From Eutreptiella sp. 'Long Island Sound 2002' (Eukaryota; Euglenozoa; Euglenophyceae; Eutreptiales; Eutreptiaceae), in contig OZ038381.1 of assembly GCA_964036045.1 (NCBI GenBank), positions 69,006,242-69,070,241 on the forward strand: 64,000 bases of DNA, written 5' to 3'. Each line of letters starts with the position of its first letter. Positions within the stretch are counted from its first letter, which is position 1. Shown one piece after another: positions 61,676 through 64,000 of the stretch. The translations under genes and the position numbers were made by a program. The notes beneath the pieces are model-generated. The model worked only from the letters and a program-made list of their open reading frames with translations. It had not been told where the DNA came from and ran no database searches.

Positions 61676-61787
61676 GTTGGGCGTCAGGTACACCTGCCAG
61701 AATCCGCTCCTCTTGTCCATCTTGGTCTTGTAGCGACAGGAGGCTATCTTCTCGAGGGTTGACTCCATGTCAGGAATGGACCCTGAG
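61676..61787. repeat. LINE-1 target-site duplication, right copy (112 bp)
   Basis: Partner of 46001-46112; about 94% identical by hand alignment. Confidence 0.85.
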
Positions 61788-62263
61788 TGGTTCAGCGTTT
61801 TCTTGTTCAGCTCTCCGTAGTCCACTAGAAGCCGTTTGGCTGTAGACCCAGGTTTGGCCACCAGGAAGCAGGGGCTGCAGTGTTGGGGGTAGTCCCCGTC
61901 CTTGTACTCCAGGACTAGGCCAGCGTCGATACATTCTTGTATCTGTCGCTCAATGTCGTCGGCCTGCACTTCAGAAACCGGGTAGGGCCTCCTCCGGATC
62001 TCGGGTTTCAGCTTGAGGTCCTTCTGTACCAGCTTGTCACATGAGGCTCGGGGTTGGAGTTCCCCGAACACCTCCAGATAGGTCCTTATAAGCGTCTGCA
62101 GCCGCGGGTCCAATAGCTTGATCTTGTCCTCCATGTCGTCGTCAGAGTGTAAGTTGCTTGCCCCCTGAGTAATAGACGTCGGGAGGTGATCCTCCACCGA
62201 CTCTTCGCCCTTGGTACTGTCCTTCAACCCTTGGTAGGCATAAAGTACGTCTCGCTCAACCAT
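61676..62263 (-). pseudogene. B2 reverse transcriptase, N-terminal part
   Basis: The frame from 62263 has a spacer (MEDKIKLLDPRLQTLIRTYL), then RT start motifs LVQKDLKLKPEIRRRPY, DDIERQIQECIDAGLVLEYK, CSPCFLVAKPGSTAKRLLVD, SGSIPDMESTLEKIAS and MDKRSGFWQV. At 61675 it meets LINE-1, and the frame continues for a few LINE-derived codons to 61628. The next RT part lies at 46112 and below. It matches B1 residue for residue over this stretch (B1 has a stop at AK/RLLVD). Confidence 0.85.
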
Positions 62264-62281
62264 CTCCGGTGGACGATGGTA

Positions 62282-62970
62282 TCATAGGCACCCTCGAGGG
62301 GGTTCACATACACATTCCTCCGAGAGGTCGTCCTCCTCTTGGGTCCTCACATGGGCACCCCACACGCTCTTCATGAGCTTAAGATCTACCTCCCTTTGCC
62401 AGGTGGTGATCTTCTGTTCGAGGTCTCCTTCAATTGGGAAAAATCTCCCATACGTCCTTGCTTCAGTGGCCATGAGCTGCGGGTAGGCTTAGCGTAGCAT
62501 AGCTTTTTCGCCACCAACCTCCTCTTGGAGTCCACATACTCCCTTAGCCTGGATCGGGGATCCAGCTCATCGTCCAGGGAGTCTTCCACCCTCATGGAGA
62601 GTAGGGGTTTCAGTGGGGCGACGTACTCGGCGTTACCCACTTCCTGCACACAGGTCCCTGGGAAGAAGGCGTCGTGCTCAGTTTCGTCATCTGAGTCGAT
62701 AGAGCTAGGGAGCTCTGATAGTCCACACTCAGAGACTCCATCAGGAACGGGTACATGGCAGGGAGAGTTTGGGGCGTTGGTGTTAGTCACGACGTATTCA
62801 ACTCCTCCGGGTATAGTCTCAATAGCATCTTCAGGTCGTAGTCGATCCTTCAAGTCACCCAAGGCGAGTCCATCGCCTTCTCGTTGTATTGCCTGGACCA
62901 GACTCAAGTCCAGGTCCTCCCAGGGGATGGAGGGAAGACCTCCGTCGACCACACTGAGCATAATCACCAT
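62282..62970 (-). pseudogene. B2 Pol acidic spacer
   Basis: Two overlapping frames (62386-62970 and 62282-62473) that continue the polyprotein between the methyltransferase-like module and RT: MLSVVDGGLPSIPWEDLDLS (compare B1 SIVDGSLNPVPLCDLDQALL), then an acidic Ser-rich stretch (ELPSSIDSDDETEHDAFFPG). A frameshift near 62420 leads to ITTWQREVDLKLMKSVWGAH. No enzymatic motif; probably a linker. Confidence 0.6.
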
Positions 62971-63071
62971 CCGGGTTTCCAGATAGGCATCCTACGCCCC
63001 AGAGGCACGTAGATGGCCTCATCAGGTAACCGAACAGAGCTGAAAGTCAGCCAGTGCAGGAGGGTTCGCCA

Positions 63072-63803
63072 CTACTCGTTGCCCCCATGGGCTCCCCAAT
63101 CAGAGGAACACAGGACCATACGGGAACGTTCCAAGGCCACCTTGGTCAAGACCTTCCCCAGTTCACTGAACCTGGGGTTCCCATAGGCCATCGCGAAAGA
63201 GGGCCAGTAAAATTTGTAGCTGCAGTTTTTCCCCTTGCTGCAGTATAGGTCCAAGACATGTTGCTTGTCGCTGGCGAACAACTCCACACTCAGGTCTTCT
63301 CTAGAGTAACCCAAGTCCTTCAGACCTTGGTCTAGGACTTCCCCAAATAGTTGATAGTCCTCAGTGTTGGAGGCCGCCATCATGTTCGAGGGCTCCTCCT
63401 TCGATACCCTCAAGTAGCTCAAGGTGAGTTTCGACTGCTCCAGTGGCACGGACTCTCTGCCACTGCCGTGGTCCACGTGGACGAGGTACGGCGCTTGCAG
63501 CGTCAGGGATTGTATCTGGGAGTGCTGCACAAAGAAGTCAGTCCCCAATACAAAGTCGAAGGCCTCAGTGTCCATCACATAGAACCGATGGGCGATAGTT
63601 TGAGAGCCCATAGGTACCTCCACCTCACAGTCCCCGCAGCTGTGCACCACATGTCCATCCCCCATTCGTATAGCCGCGGTGGTCATGGTGTTCTTCAGGC
63701 TCCCAAAAGGTAAAGTTTTCTTGGCCACTATACATATGGTGGCTCCAGTATCCAATACCCCCAGGTATTCACACCCCCCTAGTCGGATACGTACCCAGAA
63801 CAC
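63072..63803 (-). pseudogene. B2 aspartic protease and MTase-like module
   Basis: 243-codon frame. Protease: EYLGVLDTGATICIVAKKTL (catalytic Asp in DTGA), later FDFVLGTDFFVQ. After a linker the methyltransferase-like module reads LSVELFASDKQHVLDLYCSK, CSYKFYWPSFAMAYGNPRFS and MVLCSSDWGAHGG. B1's NPPF is NPRF here. A TAG follows at 63072; in phase beyond it WRTLLHWLTFSSVRLPDEAI continues to about 62980, so the stop is a mutation. B2 has no stop where B1 has TAA, between protease and module. Confidence 0.8.
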
Positions 63804-64000
63804 CAGGTCCAGGGCCCCACCGGAGCGCCTTCGTCAGATCTCGGCGGGACAGGTCATCTCGAACCCTTTGATCCGCAATTTGCGGGCCATCCTCATAAAA
63901 CAGCTTCTCCTCTTAGCGTCACCGTCATCACCACTTTCATGCTCACACTTGGCCCCTTGTTCTCGCTGGGCCTGAGTCTGCGAGCGTGTGGTGGGACCAG
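63804..64000 (-). pseudogene. B2 Gag C-terminal end, partial
   Basis: Protein-like reading at the right edge: TRSQTQAQREQGAKCEHESG, RRSCFMRMARKLRIKGFEMT, ending PAEI at a stop near 63838, then a frame change into the protease. Too little is in the window to see the zinc knuckle. Confidence 0.45.

Larger units (their letters stand above)
41950..64000 (-). mobile_element. Gypsy element B2 (chromovirus), interrupted by LINE-1
   Basis: Minus-strand relative of B1 running off the right edge. From right to left: Gag end, protease, methyltransferase-like module, RT start (63.9-61.68 kb), then after a 15.6 kb interruption RT remainder, RNase H, integrase, chromodomain and 3' LTR (46.1-41.95 kb). The interruption duplicated 112 bp of RT, present on both sides (46001-46112 and 61676-61787). 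Domains are broken by several stops and frameshifts. Confidence 0.85.

Overview
This window looks like a stretch of large, repeat-rich nuclear DNA from a eukaryote. I see no bacterial operon, no rRNA gene and no confident single-copy host gene. Almost everything recognisable is a transposable element, inserted one inside another. Chromodomain-bearing Ty3/gypsy elements, an RNase H-type LINE and a Penelope-like reverse transcriptase (RT) together fit a plant-lineage genome. A charophyte-type alga is my best guess, but it rests on element types only.

Layout. 1-1534: partial Gag of a minus-strand gypsy (A0), followed by its divergent LTR to about 3905. About 3906-9637 and 27386-29020: a decayed plus-strand chromovirus (B1) running from Gag zinc knuckle to chromodomain and 3' LTR. 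B1 is split at 9637/27386 by a complete minus-strand gypsy, A1 (9638-27385, 17.7 kb). A1 has LTRs of 2947 and 3508 bp, TG...CA ends, a polypurine tract and a TTAC target duplication. About 29020-41950: AT-richer spacer with two tRNA-like SINE heads, several tandem arrays, and a Penelope-like RT between inverted arms of about 500 bp. One arm carries a 1.7 kb TIR element with a 5 bp target duplication. About 41950-46112 and 61676-64000: a second chromovirus of the B family (B2, minus), split inside its RT.

The 15.6 kb block that splits B2 (46113-61675) behaves as one LINE insertion (LINE-1, minus). It is bounded by a 112 bp target duplication, is truncated at its 5' end within RT, and ends in a (TACC)n tail. 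LINE-1 is itself interrupted by a plus-strand relative, LINE-2 (51678-56272), which has a 14 bp target duplication and the same kind of tail. Removing LINE-2 on paper joins two LINE-1 reading frames in phase. LINE-1 then appears to carry long open frames downstream of its RT and RNase H, which is an unusual gene order.

Within A1, Gag's second half, protease and Pol lie in a single frame separated only by stop codons. Both gypsy families carry a module between protease and RT that resembles Dam-type N6-adenine methyltransferases (the DxFxS ... NPPF ... P-W pattern, also known from DIRS elements). Most coding regions here are broken. A1 Pol is the only long intact enzyme. Families were recognised by motif reading only, with no database search. 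LTR and repeat edges marked approximate are uncertain by tens of bases or more.
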